14,228 bases of DNA from CAZAYB01 sp964489215 (GCA_964489215.1 CAZAYB010000051.1:1-14228), one strand, 5' to 3'; shown: positions 7,047 to 14,138, counted from the stretch's first letter. The notes: generated from the letters alone by a model not told the origin. Translations and numbers: made by a program.

Positions 7047-9461
7047 TTAGAACAAGGCGCCAATCGAGAAGCTGAAGACTCTTGTTTCGTCCTCATCTTC
7101 TTTTGCGACAGGAGTTGCCAGTTCAAATCTCATAGGCACCGGTCCGAACCACTGCGGCAGCAATATTTGCAGTCCTGTTCCTACGGCGGCTCTTGGTGAG
7201 CCAGTATCTATCGCACCAGTATCAATGAAGAACAGAGCAGCGAAGGTTTCTGACCCGAGCGGCACAGCCAGTTCAGCGTTTGCCAAAAGCAGCCAGTCGC
7301 TTCCGATCGGGTCTTCTTTTTTATTTGGGTTTGTAGAGGACCTTCCTCTTGTGCTTACACCTCTGTATTCAAACCCTCTTAAAGAACCTGTACCTCCGGC
7401 GTAGAATTTTTCAAACGGCGGTGCGTCCCCGACCGTTGTGGCGCCGTGGAGTTTTGTTTCGAGCACAGTTTTTAGTCCGGCGAAATCTTCGTATAATGTT
7501 TTATACCATCTTTGGGTAGCTTTTGCCACTCCAAAATTATGGTCACCAGACACCTGTTCATATCCGATGTCGAAATTGAATCCTTTTGTTGGTAAAAACC
7601 GGCTGTCGGTAGTGTCTTTTCCGATGTAAACTCTTATGCCGTAGAGTGCATTGTCACCTTCTACGTCTCTTATTTCCCATGGAGCGTCATTGTCGATGTC
7701 TTCGACCTCCACGTTTTCTGCTCTGAAGCTAAAGCCTCTTCTCCAGTCATCTTTGTATCTTTTTTCAAAGCCGATGTAGCCTTTTAGTCTGTCTTCTTCA
7801 TAGCTTTCCCGGTCTCTTGAGTAGTTTGACCCTCCTAAGTTCAGAGATACGGGTTTGTCGAAGAGGTATGGTTCTATGAAGTCGACAGAATATCTGCTGT
7901 ATTCAGTACCTGGTTCGAGAGATATTCTCAGTCTTTGTCCAGCACCTTTGAAAGCTTTTGCGGTTATTAGTTCTTCCCATGTTTGGGGCCAATCAGTTAT
8001 GTCGAAGTTTCTCTGGTCGAAGACAAGGCTTCCTACGATACCGTCATCGCTTGCGACGCCTGCGCCTAACATTATGGACCCGGTCTGGCCTTCAATTATG
8101 TTTACGATTGCATCTCTTGAGTTTGGGTCATCTCCTATCGGTTTGATGAAAGCACCTTCTGTGTATACCCTTCTTTTTATGTCTTTTTCAAGTTCTCCCT
8201 GTCCGTCACCTTTTGCAATTTTTGCATTGTACCATTTTCCGGGTACGAAATCTTCTTCGTTTAGTACCCTTCTTACGACATTGTCTTCAGTTGTCTGGTT
8301 TCCGGTAATTTTAATGTCACCGATTTTGTATTGCTGTCCCGGTATGATTGTGTAGATTGCGTTTACTTTTCCTTTTGCGGGGAAAACTCTTTCATGTTCG
8401 ATCTGGGCGTTGATGTATCCGTTTTCGAGATAATATCCGATTATTTTTTCCTTGTCGAAGTCTACCATCTCAGTGCTGTAGTATCTTCCGGGGGTTAGTT
8501 TTGTTTCTTCGAGCAGTTTTTGTTCGTCAAATTTTTCATTTCCCTTTATGATAATGTCCTCAACAATGTAGACGATACCTTCCTGGATGTAGAAGTTTAT
8601 GAAAGCGTTTGACTTGTCTTCGCTGAGCAGTACCTCGGTTTCTACTGAGGAGTCGAGGTATCCTTTGCTGAGGTAGAGGTCCTTTAGTTTCTGTTTGTCT
8701 TCGGCGAGTTTTTTTTCGCTGTAGTAGCCTGGCCAGAATATCCATTCTCTTGTTTTTGTTTTCATGGCTCTTTTTATTTCGGAGCTTTTTATGGCTTTGT
8801 TTCCTGAGAAGTTTATTTTCGCGATTTTGACTCTCGGGCCTTCATAGACATTGTATACTACCTGTCCGAGGTCGAGTTTTTCTTCGTTGACGGTTACGTT
8901 TACTTCTGCGAACCCTTTTTCCATGTAGTATTCTTCGATTGCTTTTGAGCCTCCTCTTACTATGAAAATGTCGAGGTAGTCGCCTTTTTTCAGAGCAGCT
9001 TTTTTGATGAGTTTGCTGTCGTTAAAGGCGACGTTACCCTGTATTTCAATTGATCTGATGAGGTTTCTTTCGACAACTACGAAGGTTAACGTCAGTTTTT
9101 CATTTTCGAAGTTTGTGTTGTAATATGCGTATTCGACGCCTTCAAGTTCGGCTATTCGTCTTGAATCCTCATCTGCGGTTGCGATATCGAATGATTGTCC
9201 GGTTCTGGTTCTTACAGCAGAAAGTACCTGTGCTCTTGTCAGGCTGACGTTTCCGACGACCTTGATTTCGTTGACGGTGTTGCCCTGCAGTGCGGCGGCG
9301 GAAATGTCTTTTTTGGGCTGTTCTATGATGGTTATTCCTTTTCCGCCTCTTAGCCTTTCGTGGCCTGATTGGTCCTGTCCGAGTTGAGCAAGTGCGGCAG
9401 AGGTAATGGCGACAGCTGTGATTATTGCCAGTTTCAATTTATGACTGGTAGTTTTGTTCAT
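7047..9461 (-). CDS. bamA: Outer membrane protein assembly factor BamA
   Basis: Omp85-family core of the BAM complex, which folds beta-barrel proteins into the outer membrane. With the ATG at 9461 the protein has 804 residues. A signal peptide ends at about Ala25 (SAALA then QLGQ). A linker of roughly 40 residues leads into five POTRA domains (about residues 62-458), recognisable by repeats such as IKVVGN, IEIQGN, INFSGN, IIIKGN and IKITGN at strand 1 of each. The barrel follows (about 460-804), with the family motif GGTGSLRGFEYRG; its RGF lies at 695-697, the loop-6 motif of Omp85 proteins. The last residue is Phe, as in most barrel proteins. GGAG is 7 bases before this ATG and 4 bases before the adjacent in-frame ATG at 9464; a TTG at 9491 is possible but poorly supported. 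It starts 34 bases after dnaB ends. Confidence 0.95.
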   Translation of the reverse strand: MNKTTSHKLKLAIITAVAITSAALAQLGQDQSGHERLRGGKGITIIEQPKKDISAAALQGNTVNEIKVVGNVSLTRAQVLSAVRTRTGQSFDIATADEDSRRIAELEGVEYAYYNTNFENEKLTLTFVVVERNLIRSIEIQGNVAFNDSKLIKKAALKKGDYLDIFIVRGGSKAIEEYYMEKGFAEVNVTVNEEKLDLGQVVYNVYEGPRVKIAKINFSGNKAIKSSEIKRAMKTKTREWIFWPGYYSEKKLAEDKQKLKDLYLSKGYLDSSVETEVLLSEDKSNAFINFYIQEGIVYIVEDIIIKGNEKFDEQKLLEETKLTPGRYYSTEMVDFDKEKIIGYYLENGYINAQIEHERVFPAKGKVNAIYTIIPGQQYKIGDIKITGNQTTEDNVVRRVLNEEDFVPGKWYNAKIAKGDGQGELEKDIKRRVYTEGAFIKPIGDDPNSRDAIVNIIEGQTGSIMLGAGVASDDGIVGSLVFDQRNFDITDWPQTWEELITAKAFKGAGQRLRISLEPGTEYSRYSVDFIEPYLFDKPVSLNLGGSNYSRDRESYEEDRLKGYIGFEKRYKDDWRRGFSFRAENVEVEDIDNDAPWEIRDVEGDNALYGIRVYIGKDTTDSRFLPTKGFNFDIGYEQVSGDHNFGVAKATQRWYKTLYEDFAGLKTVLETKLHGATTVGDAPPFEKFYAGGTGSLRGFEYRGVSTRGRSSTNPNKKEDPIGSDWLLLANAELAVPLGSETFAALFFIDTGAIDTGSPRAAVGTGLQILLPQWFGPVPMRFELATPVAKEDEDETRVFSFSIGALF

Positions 9462-9495
9462 CATTTTTCTCCGTATAAGGTTTTTTCTCAACCTG

Positions 9496-10751
9496 TCAGA
9501 AAGGTTCCTGTTGATGAGAGAGGTTTTCGAAACGTGTGTATTTTCCGTTGAACATAAGTTCGATGATGCCTGTTGGTCCGTTACGCTGTTTAGCGATTAT
9601 TATTTCGGCAGTGTTCTGGTCCTCCCACTCTGTGTCTCCTCTGTGGTAATAGTCTTCTCTGTGGAGCAGCATGATTACGTCTGCGTCCTGTTCGATACTT
9701 CCGCTGTCTCGAAGGTCACTCATTCTTGGTCTGTGTCCTTCTCTTCCTTCAGCGGACCGGTTCAGCTGGCTGAGTACGACAACCGGTACGTCCAGTTCTC
9801 TTGCAAGTGCCTTTAGGTATCTTGAGATGGTGCTGATTTCCTGCTGTCTGGATTCGACTCTTCCTCCGAGGCTCATCAGCTGGAGGTAGTCGATGAGTAC
9901 GCATCTTATGTTGTACTGGCTTTTAAGTCTTCTGCACTTAGCTCTTATTTCAAGGGGTGTAAGTCCGGGTGTGTCGTCGATGTATATGGGTTTTTCGAAG
10001 AGTTCGCTTCCTATGTGCGTAAGTGCTTCGTACTGTTCAGTGGAGAGCATTCCTTTTCTAACGAGCTGTGAGTCAAGTTTTCCCCTGGAGCATAAGATTC
10101 TTTCTGCGAGCTGCTGTCTGCTCATTTCCATAGAGAATATTGCCAGGGGGATAGAATCGTCTGCTCCGATGTGTTCTGCGATGTTCATGGCGAAGCTGGT
10201 TTTTCCCATACTGGGTCTTCCTGCAATGATTATCATTTCGCCGTTTTGCAGTCCGCACAATGCTTCGTCGAGTTCATGAAAACCAGTTCCCAGTCCTGTT
10301 ACGTGCTGTCCCTTTCTTGCCTCGATATTATCGAAAGCTTCCATTACGAGGTCTTTTATTCTAACGGCTGAGCCGGAAATTTTCTTTTCGGTAACTGCGA
10401 AGATTTTCTTTTCAGCTTCGTCCAGTTTTTCGGAAATTTCACCAGNNNNNNNNNNNNNNNNNNNNNNNNNNNNNNNNNNNNNNNNNNNNNNNNNNNNNNN
10501 NNNNNNNNNNNNNNNNNNNNNNNNNNNNNNNNNNNNNNNNNNNNNGCATTGAAGATTATCTGGTGCTCGGTTCTGTAGAAAGACTCAGCTTTTAAGGATT
10601 CAATTACCTGTCCTATGCAGGTATGGTCGAGTATCATTGAACCGAGAACAGCGGCCTCTGCCTCGAGGGATTCGGGCACGCTGCGAACGGAGTCAGTGTC
10701 TTTTGCGTACTGAGACCTGTTATTGGCTAATGTCCTTGTCGGCTGATTCAA
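9496..10751 (-). CDS. dnaB: Replicative DNA helicase DnaB (interrupted by an assembly gap)
   Basis: The hexameric helicase that unwinds DNA at the replication fork. Two pieces flank 100 N. The first (10546-10751) encodes the start of the N-terminal domain, with VPESLEAEAAVLGSMILD matching the usual PPhxxEAEqavLG motif. The second (9496-10443) encodes the linker and RecA-like domain: Walker A GRPSMGKT at about 10198-10221, Walker B region CVLIDYLQLM, then VVLSQLNRSAEGR and SDLRDSGSIEQDADVIMLLHR. The reading frames on the two sides do not match across 100 bases, which is an artefact of the gap, not a frameshift. I chose TTG at 10751: GGAAGAG lies upstream and it gives 24 residues before VPES, as in E. 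coli. It overlaps the rplI end by 32 bases. GTG at 10679 is the alternative. Ends in TGA. Confidence 0.9.
10446..10545. other. Assembly gap of 100 N within dnaB
   Basis: Exactly 100 ambiguous bases, the usual placeholder for a gap of unknown length. By comparison with E. coli DnaB as I recall it, about 80 residues of the N-terminal domain and linker are missing, so the true gap should be near 240 bases, with a length that leaves remainder 2 on division by 3. Confidence 0.97.
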
Positions 10752-11262
10752 CTGTCTCTTCCTGAGATTTGTTCTCTTCCTGAGTCTTTTCTGTTTCGGC
10801 CTGCTGTTTTTCAACGTCCTGCTGTGATACAACGACGACGTTTATTTGAGTGTTAAGGTCCTGAGCGATGCTGATGTCAACGATGTGCGTTCCGATTTCC
10901 TTCAGGTGTTCGTGCATTCTGATCATTTTGTCGGAAATTTCGAATCCCTGTTTCTGGAGGTTTTCGGCGATATTTTTTTCAGTTACAGAACCGAAGAGGT
11001 GTCCCTGTTCGTTTGCGTTTTCAGCGATGACGGCTTCGGCGCCTTCCAGTCTCTGGAGGAGGTCCTCGAGTTTCTGTCTTTTTTGCATTCTTTTCTTTGC
11101 GGCTTCTTCCTTTGCCTGTGCCAGTGATGCAATGTTTGCTTCAGTGGGTACTGTGGCGTATCCCTGCGGCAGGAGGAAGTTTCTTGCGTAGCCGTTTTTG
11201 ACTTCAACAACTTCGCCTATATAACCTAAATTATCAATATCTGTACAAAGCAAAACCTTCAT
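10720..11262 (-). CDS. rplI: 50S ribosomal protein bL9
   Basis: Large-subunit protein whose N domain binds 23S rRNA near the L1 stalk and whose C domain reaches towards the neighbouring ribosome. From the ATG at 11262 it has 180 residues. The N domain shows the signature GEVVEVKNGYARNFLLPQG (16-34). A charged connecting helix spans about 44-75, and the C domain covers about 76-146. Odd: E. coli bL9 has 149 residues, and here about 34 extra residues follow (147-180), rich in Gln and Glu with few hydrophobics, likely disordered. GGAG lies 9 bases before this ATG; the TTG two codons upstream is too close to it. The gene sits between rpsR and dnaB, the order found in many bacteria. Confidence 0.94.
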   Translation of the reverse strand: MKVLLCTDIDNLGYIGEVVEVKNGYARNFLLPQGYATVPTEANIASLAQAKEEAAKKRMQKRQKLEDLLQRLEGAEAVIAENANEQGHLFGSVTEKNIAENLQKQGFEISDKMIRMHEHLKEIGTHIVDISIAQDLNTQINVVVVSQQDVEKQQAETEKTQEENKSQEETVESADKDISQ

Positions 11263-11317
11263 ATTCAATTTCTCCGCTTTAATTTCGGCTTTATGAGCCT
11301 TATTTACTTATAGTTCA

Positions 11318-11566
11318 TTAACTTGAGAACGGCAACAGGGCCATGTATCTTGCCCTTTTAATCGCTCTTTGTACTTTTCTCTGACATGCGGCGCAGTTTC
11401 CGCTTCTTTTTCTGCTGAAAATTTTTCCTCTGTTTGTCAGCAGTTTGCTCAGTGTGTCGATATCTTTATAGTCGACGTATTTTGAGCCGTTTCTGCAGAA
11501 TCTGCATTGGGTCTGTTCTCTTGTTACGATGTTAACTTTTTTCCTTCTTCTTTTTTCTCTTGCCAT
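11318..11566 (-). CDS. rpsR: 30S ribosomal protein bS18, four-cysteine form
   Basis: Small-subunit protein that binds the 16S platform as a pair with bS6. The 82-residue protein shows the family pattern: a basic N terminus (REKRRRKK), the YVDYKDIDTLSKLL helix, GKIFSRKRSG and the C-terminal AIKRARYMALLPF. Two CxxC pairs, Cys21/Cys24 and Cys58/Cys61, are spaced as in the zinc-ribbon (C+) form of bS18; E. coli bS18 lacks these pairs. AGGA lies 9 bases before ATG. Its place after rpsF and ssb lets the bS6:bS18 complex control its own operon, as shown in other bacteria. Confidence 0.94.
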   Translation of the reverse strand: MAREKRRRKKVNIVTREQTQCRFCRNGSKYVDYKDIDTLSKLLTNRGKIFSRKRSGNCAACQRKVQRAIKRARYMALLPFSS

Positions 11567-11606
11567 AACTTATAATCCTGTAAACTTTCGATTAGTTACT
11601 TTTAGA

Positions 11607-11630
11607 TTGTCATTTTGATTTATTTGACAA
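11607..11630. repeat. Inverted repeat in the ssb-rpsR gap
   Basis: TTGTCA and TGACAA form perfect 6-base arms separated by 12 AT-rich bases, in the 73-base space between the ssb stop and rpsR. It could be an operator-like site or a weak RNA hairpin. No T-run follows it, so it is not a standard terminator. Function unknown. Confidence 0.35.
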
Positions 11631-11639
11631 CGCATTATT

Positions 11640-12062
11640 TTAAAACGGTATATCGTCATCCATCTGGCTGCTGAAGTCATCGTTCTGGTTGTTCTGGTTC
11701 TGGTCGACATTTGACTGGCTTGAGTTTGAGCCAGCTTTTCCGACAAATTCAAAGTTTTCGACGAAGACTCTGAGTTTGCTTCTTTTTGATCCGTCCTGAG
11801 CCTGCCATGAGTCGAATTTAAGTCTTCCTTCCACGAAGATTGGGTCGCCTTTTTTGAAGTATTTGTTTACTACTTCAGCTCTTTTTCCGAACATCTGGCA
11901 GTCTGTAAAGCAAACATCTTCACCCTGGGAGCCATCCTGTTTTTTATATCTTCTGTTTGTAGCTATTCCGAACTCTACTACCGGCGTCTGGCTTGGCAGG
12001 TATGAAAGCTGGGGGTCTCTTGTGATGTTTCCCATCAATATGACTTTATTGTAGCTTGCCAT
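11640..12062 (-). CDS. ssb: Single-stranded DNA-binding protein SSB
   Basis: Binds and protects single-stranded DNA during replication, repair and recombination, and recruits partners through its C-terminal tip. The 140-residue protein has an OB fold (about 1-108), starting MASYNKVILMGNITRDPQL, with the conserved VVEFGIATNRRY and GDPIFVEGRLKFDSWQ segments. A short Asn/Gln/Ser-rich linker (about 109-131) follows, ending in the acidic tip DDDIPF that docks helicases and repair enzymes. AAAGGA lies 8 bases before ATG. It is placed between rpsF and rpsR as in E. coli and many other bacteria. Confidence 0.96.
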   Translation of the reverse strand: MASYNKVILMGNITRDPQLSYLPSQTPVVEFGIATNRRYKKQDGSQGEDVCFTDCQMFGKRAEVVNKYFKKGDPIFVEGRLKFDSWQAQDGSKRSKLRVFVENFEFVGKAGSNSSQSNVDQNQNNQNDDFSSQMDDDIPF

Positions 12063-12087
12063 TTCAATAGTCCTTTAAATAAATGGT

Positions 12088-12564
12088 TTATTCATTGTTA
12101 TCTTTGCTGCTGCTGTCATCATCGTCACCATCATCGTCGTCATTATCGTCATCATTGTCATCGTCGTCATCGCTATTGTAGTCATCTGTCTGTTTTTCTT
12201 CATCTTCCTGTTTTTGTATTTCGATCATAGCGGGTGTATCCTTATTTATGTCTTCGTCTGTCATAAGGTCCCCTCTGAGGATCATGACTCTCATGAGGTC
12301 TTCAGAAAGATTTACTTCTCTTTCGATGTCGGCGATTTTGAGGGGATCTCCGTTGAAGTATATAATTATATACGTTCCCCTTGTTTTGCCTTTGAGTTCA
12401 TAGGCGAGTTTTCTTTCGTCCCATTTTTTCAGGGTTATAATTTCGCCGTTGTTTCTTTCAATAATGTTTTTCAGAGCAGCTGAGATTCTGTCGAAATCGG
12501 ACGCGATGGCCGGGTCGATCAGAAACAGAGCTTCATAAAGTCTTTTTTTTACTGCAGTCTCCAA
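12088..12564 (-). CDS. rpsF: 30S ribosomal protein bS6 with a poly-Asp tail
   Basis: Small-subunit platform protein, partner of bS18. The ferredoxin-like core covers about residues 6-102: RLYEALFLIDPAI, the WDERKLAYELKGKTRGTYII segment, and DLMRVMILR near the end. After it comes a linker and then an extreme acidic tail: residues 132-150 consist of 16 Asp, two Asn and one Gly, ending SSSKDNNE. E. coli bS6 has a short acidic end that RimK lengthens with glutamates; here the acid is encoded. The start is TTG at 12564, supported by a full AGGAGG 7 bases upstream. A 238-base leader separates it from pth and carries a candidate bS6:bS18 binding element. ssb follows after 25 bases. Confidence 0.95.
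   Translation of the reverse strand: METAVKKRLYEALFLIDPAIASDFDRISAALKNIIERNNGEIITLKKWDERKLAYELKGKTRGTYIIIYFNGDPLKIADIEREVNLSEDLMRVMILRGDLMTDEDINKDTPAMIEIQKQEDEEKQTDDYNSDDDDDNDDDNDDDDGDDDDSSSKDNNE
12115..12171 (-). repeat. GAY trinucleotide tract encoding the bS6 Asp tail
   Basis: Nineteen codons that are almost all GAC or GAT, with AAT twice and GGT once, form an imperfect trinucleotide repeat in the rpsF 3' end. Changes in unit number would keep the frame, so tail length may vary among strains. Confidence 0.85.
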
Positions 12565-12591
12565 AATAGTACCTCCTAAAGATACCTTAAA

Positions 12592-12612
12592 AATTAAAAT
12601 TAAGTTTTAATT
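12592..12612 (-). promoter_or_regulatory. AT-only hairpin just upstream of the rpsF ribosome binding site
   Basis: An 8-base perfect stem AATTAAAA/TTTTAATT with a 5-base loop, located 28-48 bases before the TTG start. All pairs are A-U, so it would be weak in RNA. It may keep the initiation region unstructured or be part of the leader fold. Confidence 0.3.
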
Positions 12613-12618
12613 CAGGGC

Positions 12619-12647
12619 ACCAGTTAAAAATCATTTTTACGGACAGT
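12619..12647 (-). promoter_or_regulatory. Candidate S6:S18 autoregulatory RNA motif in the rpsF leader
   Basis: In RNA sense the segment can fold as ACUGU pairing with AC(U)GGU (five pairs, one bulged U and one G-U), then an unpaired CCG on the 5' side (12640-12642), then UAAAAA pairing with UUUUUA around a UGA loop. A CCG bulge between two helices upstream of rpsF is the hallmark of the element bound by the bS6:bS18 complex to repress its own operon. It ends 55 bases before the rpsF start. Folding was done by eye; the lower helix is short. Confidence 0.4.
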
Positions 12648-12675
12648 CGAACGTTTTTGTTTCTGTTTTTCGTCA

Positions 12676-12752
12676 GGCAAAAGCTGTTTATTTTCAAGCA
12701 TAGCTGTTTTGCCTTTCATGTCAGGTAACAAAAATTTTCTACTTGCCTTTCA
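12676..12752 (-). repeat. Hairpin and direct repeats in the pth-rpsF spacer
   Basis: GGCAAAA (12707-12713) can pair with TTTTGCC (12676-12682) in the minus-strand transcript, closing a loop that also allows GCT/AGC pairing after a two-base bulge. The 10-mer TGAAAGGCAA occurs twice on the minus strand (12709-12718 and 12743-12752), 34 bases apart, and CAGCT-containing repeats lie inside the loop. No T-run follows, so this is not a standard terminator. TTGAAA near 12749-12754 could be a -35 box for an rpsF promoter, but its -10 is weak. Confidence 0.35.
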
Positions 12753-12802
12753 AAAGCAATTATTAACGATACCTTTTACATTTAGTTTTTTGATAACTGG
12801 TT

Positions 12803-13372
12803 TCACGAGCTATTTTTTTTATTATATCTGCTCATAACGTTTTCTATATCTTCTTTTATCCAGCAGAGCAGGGCTTTTACGGCCTGGTTTTTTGCTTTTT
12901 CAAGTATTTCCTGTTCATTTTTTGTCGGTTTTGCCAGTACGTAATCAGCGTTGTCTGGCAGAGAGCTTTGTCCGATTCCGATTCTTAGTCTTGCAAATTT
13001 CTGAGTTCGGAGCTTTTCGATGATATCCTTTAGTCCATTATGTCCGCCAGCTGAGCCATTTGGTTTTATTCTGATATTTCCAACATCAATGGCCATATCA
13101 TCGGTAACGATTATGATGTCCTCCGGCGTTAGTTTAAAGAATCCAGCGACTGTAGCAACGACCTGTCCGCTAAGGTTCATGAACTGCTGGGGTTTAACCA
13201 GTATCAGGTTTTCATTTTCAAAAGAGCCTTGTCCTGTCAGAGCACCGAATTTTTTTTTTGAGACATCTATAGCCAGCATCTGAGCGATTTGGTCAATCAC
13301 TTCGAACCCGACGTTATGTCTGGTTTTTTCGTATTTTTTTCCTGGATTTCCCAGTCCGACTATCAGCCGCAT
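12803..13372 (-). CDS. pth: Peptidyl-tRNA hydrolase
   Basis: Releases tRNA from peptidyl-tRNAs that fall off the ribosome, an essential recycling step. The 189-residue protein is of usual length. It begins MRLIVGLGNPGKKYEKTRHN, with the catalytic His19 (E. coli His20), and carries Asn66 in QQFMNLSG (E. coli Asn68), Asp92 in VTDDMAID (E. coli Asp93) and Asn112 in GSAGGHNGLKDI (E. coli Asn114). AAAGGA lies 5-6 bases before the ATG. It follows rplY by 65 bases, a space with a good promoter-like sequence, and keeps the common prs-rplY-pth order. Ends in TGA. Confidence 0.96.
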   Translation of the reverse strand: MRLIVGLGNPGKKYEKTRHNVGFEVIDQIAQMLAIDVSKKKFGALTGQGSFENENLILVKPQQFMNLSGQVVATVAGFFKLTPEDIIIVTDDMAIDVGNIRIKPNGSAGGHNGLKDIIEKLRTQKFARLRIGIGQSSLPDNADYVLAKPTKNEQEILEKAKNQAVKALLCWIKEDIENVMSRYNKKNSS

Positions 13373-13404
13373 ATCAGTCCTTTAGGCACTGCAAGCATCA
13401 GGTG

Positions 13405-13433
13405 CGTATATTGACAGTATATAATATTTTCAA
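13405..13433 (-). promoter_or_regulatory. Candidate sigma-70-type promoter for pth
   Basis: On the minus strand TTGAAA (13428-13433) is followed after 17 bases by TATACG (13405-13410): five of six and four of six matches to the consensus boxes with ideal spacing. Transcription would begin near 13398, about 26 bases before the pth ATG. It starts just after the rplY stop codon. Confidence 0.4.
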
Positions 13434-13437
13434 ATAA

Positions 13438-14106
13438 CTATTCTTCTTTGCTTTCCTCGGTTTTTTCATCAGCAGGCTGTTCCTGTTCCTGGTCTTCCTT
13501 TCCAACCAGTTCGGGAGCAGCGGGCATTTCTTCCTCGAGTTCGTCAGTTGTCGGTGCTTCGGTGACAATGTGGCAGTTTACAATAAGTGAATCTGGTTCT
13601 GTGATGAGTGTTACTCCCTGGGGCATCTTGATATCAGATGCGTGTATATTGTCTCCGACTTCCATTTCCCTTACATCGACCTCAAAAGCTTCAGGAATTT
13701 CAGTAACGACACATTCAATTTCGAGTGCGTCCATGTGCTGGTCAAGTATTCCGCCATCATCTTCCTGTCCCTTTGCAGTTCCTCTTATCGTCAGTGGCAC
13801 TTCTACAGTAACTCTTTCCTTAAGGTTTACCCTTATAAGGTCAGCATGTATGATTTCCTTTCCGAAATGGTCATACTGGAGGTCCTTTACGAGTGAAGTT
13901 TCTTCTTTTCCGTCAATGCTGATATCGAAGAGTCTGTGTCCGTGGTGGAGTCCTTCAGTGAAATCGTGGCTGTTAACCGCGATTGCCACGGCTTGTTGTC
14001 CGTGTCCGTAAAGGACAACAGGGAGTTTTCCATCCTTTCTGACGGCTCTTGCATTCTTTGAACCAGTACCTCTGACATTAGCGTTTAATTTTAATCTTTC
14101 TGCCAT
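13438..14106 (-). CDS. rplY: 50S ribosomal protein bL25, CTC/TL5 long form
   Basis: Binds 5S rRNA in the large subunit. The 222-residue protein has the N-terminal bL25 domain (about 1-92), with the KLPVVLYG segment at 27-34 and the HADLIRVNLKERV junction near 87-99, followed by the CTC-specific beta domain (about 100-184) present in Thermus TL5 and Bacillus general stress protein Ctc but absent from short E. coli bL25. The last 38 residues or so (185-222) are acidic and low in complexity (Glu, Asp, Gln, Pro, Ala), probably disordered. GAGG lies about 10 bases before the ATG. It directly follows prs, a widely conserved pairing. Confidence 0.94.
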   Translation of the reverse strand: MAERLKLNANVRGTGSKNARAVRKDGKLPVVLYGHGQQAVAIAVNSHDFTEGLHHGHRLFDISIDGKEETSLVKDLQYDHFGKEIIHADLIRVNLKERVTVEVPLTIRGTAKGQEDDGGILDQHMDALEIECVVTEIPEAFEVDVREMEVGDNIHASDIKMPQGVTLITEPDSLIVNCHIVTEAPTTDELEEEMPAAPELVGKEDQEQEQPADEKTEESKEE

Positions 14107-14138
14107 AACTTAACTACCTCACTTACAATTACATTTAT

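Noticed and set aside
9462..9491. A longer BamA start at TTG 9491
   Set aside because: It would sit five bases from the dnaB stop without a well-spaced ribosome binding site, while ATG at 9461/9464 has GGAG and gives a normal signal peptide.
9496..10751. dnaB as a frameshifted pseudogene
   Set aside because: The frame change coincides exactly with 100 N of assembly gap; both flanks are clean, conserved DnaB sequence.
12098..12180. Short repeat units that could suggest a CRISPR or tandem repeat array
   Set aside because: The units are GAY codons inside rpsF encoding Asp, with no spacers or longer repeat.
12624..12719. A 31-codon open frame (MKGKTAMLENKQ...) between pth and rpsF
   Set aside because: It has no convincing ribosome binding site, resembles no protein I know, and its 3' end overlaps the candidate leader RNA element; best treated as chance in a leader.
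13411..13424. Perfect TTGACA and TATAAT hexamers on the plus strand
   Set aside because: They are only two bases apart, so they cannot serve as one promoter; the minus-strand reading of the same stretch gives properly spaced boxes instead.
13448..14011. A 187-codon open frame on the plus strand opposite rplY
   Set aside because: It is Ser-rich antisense shadow of a well-conserved gene, with no family resemblance.
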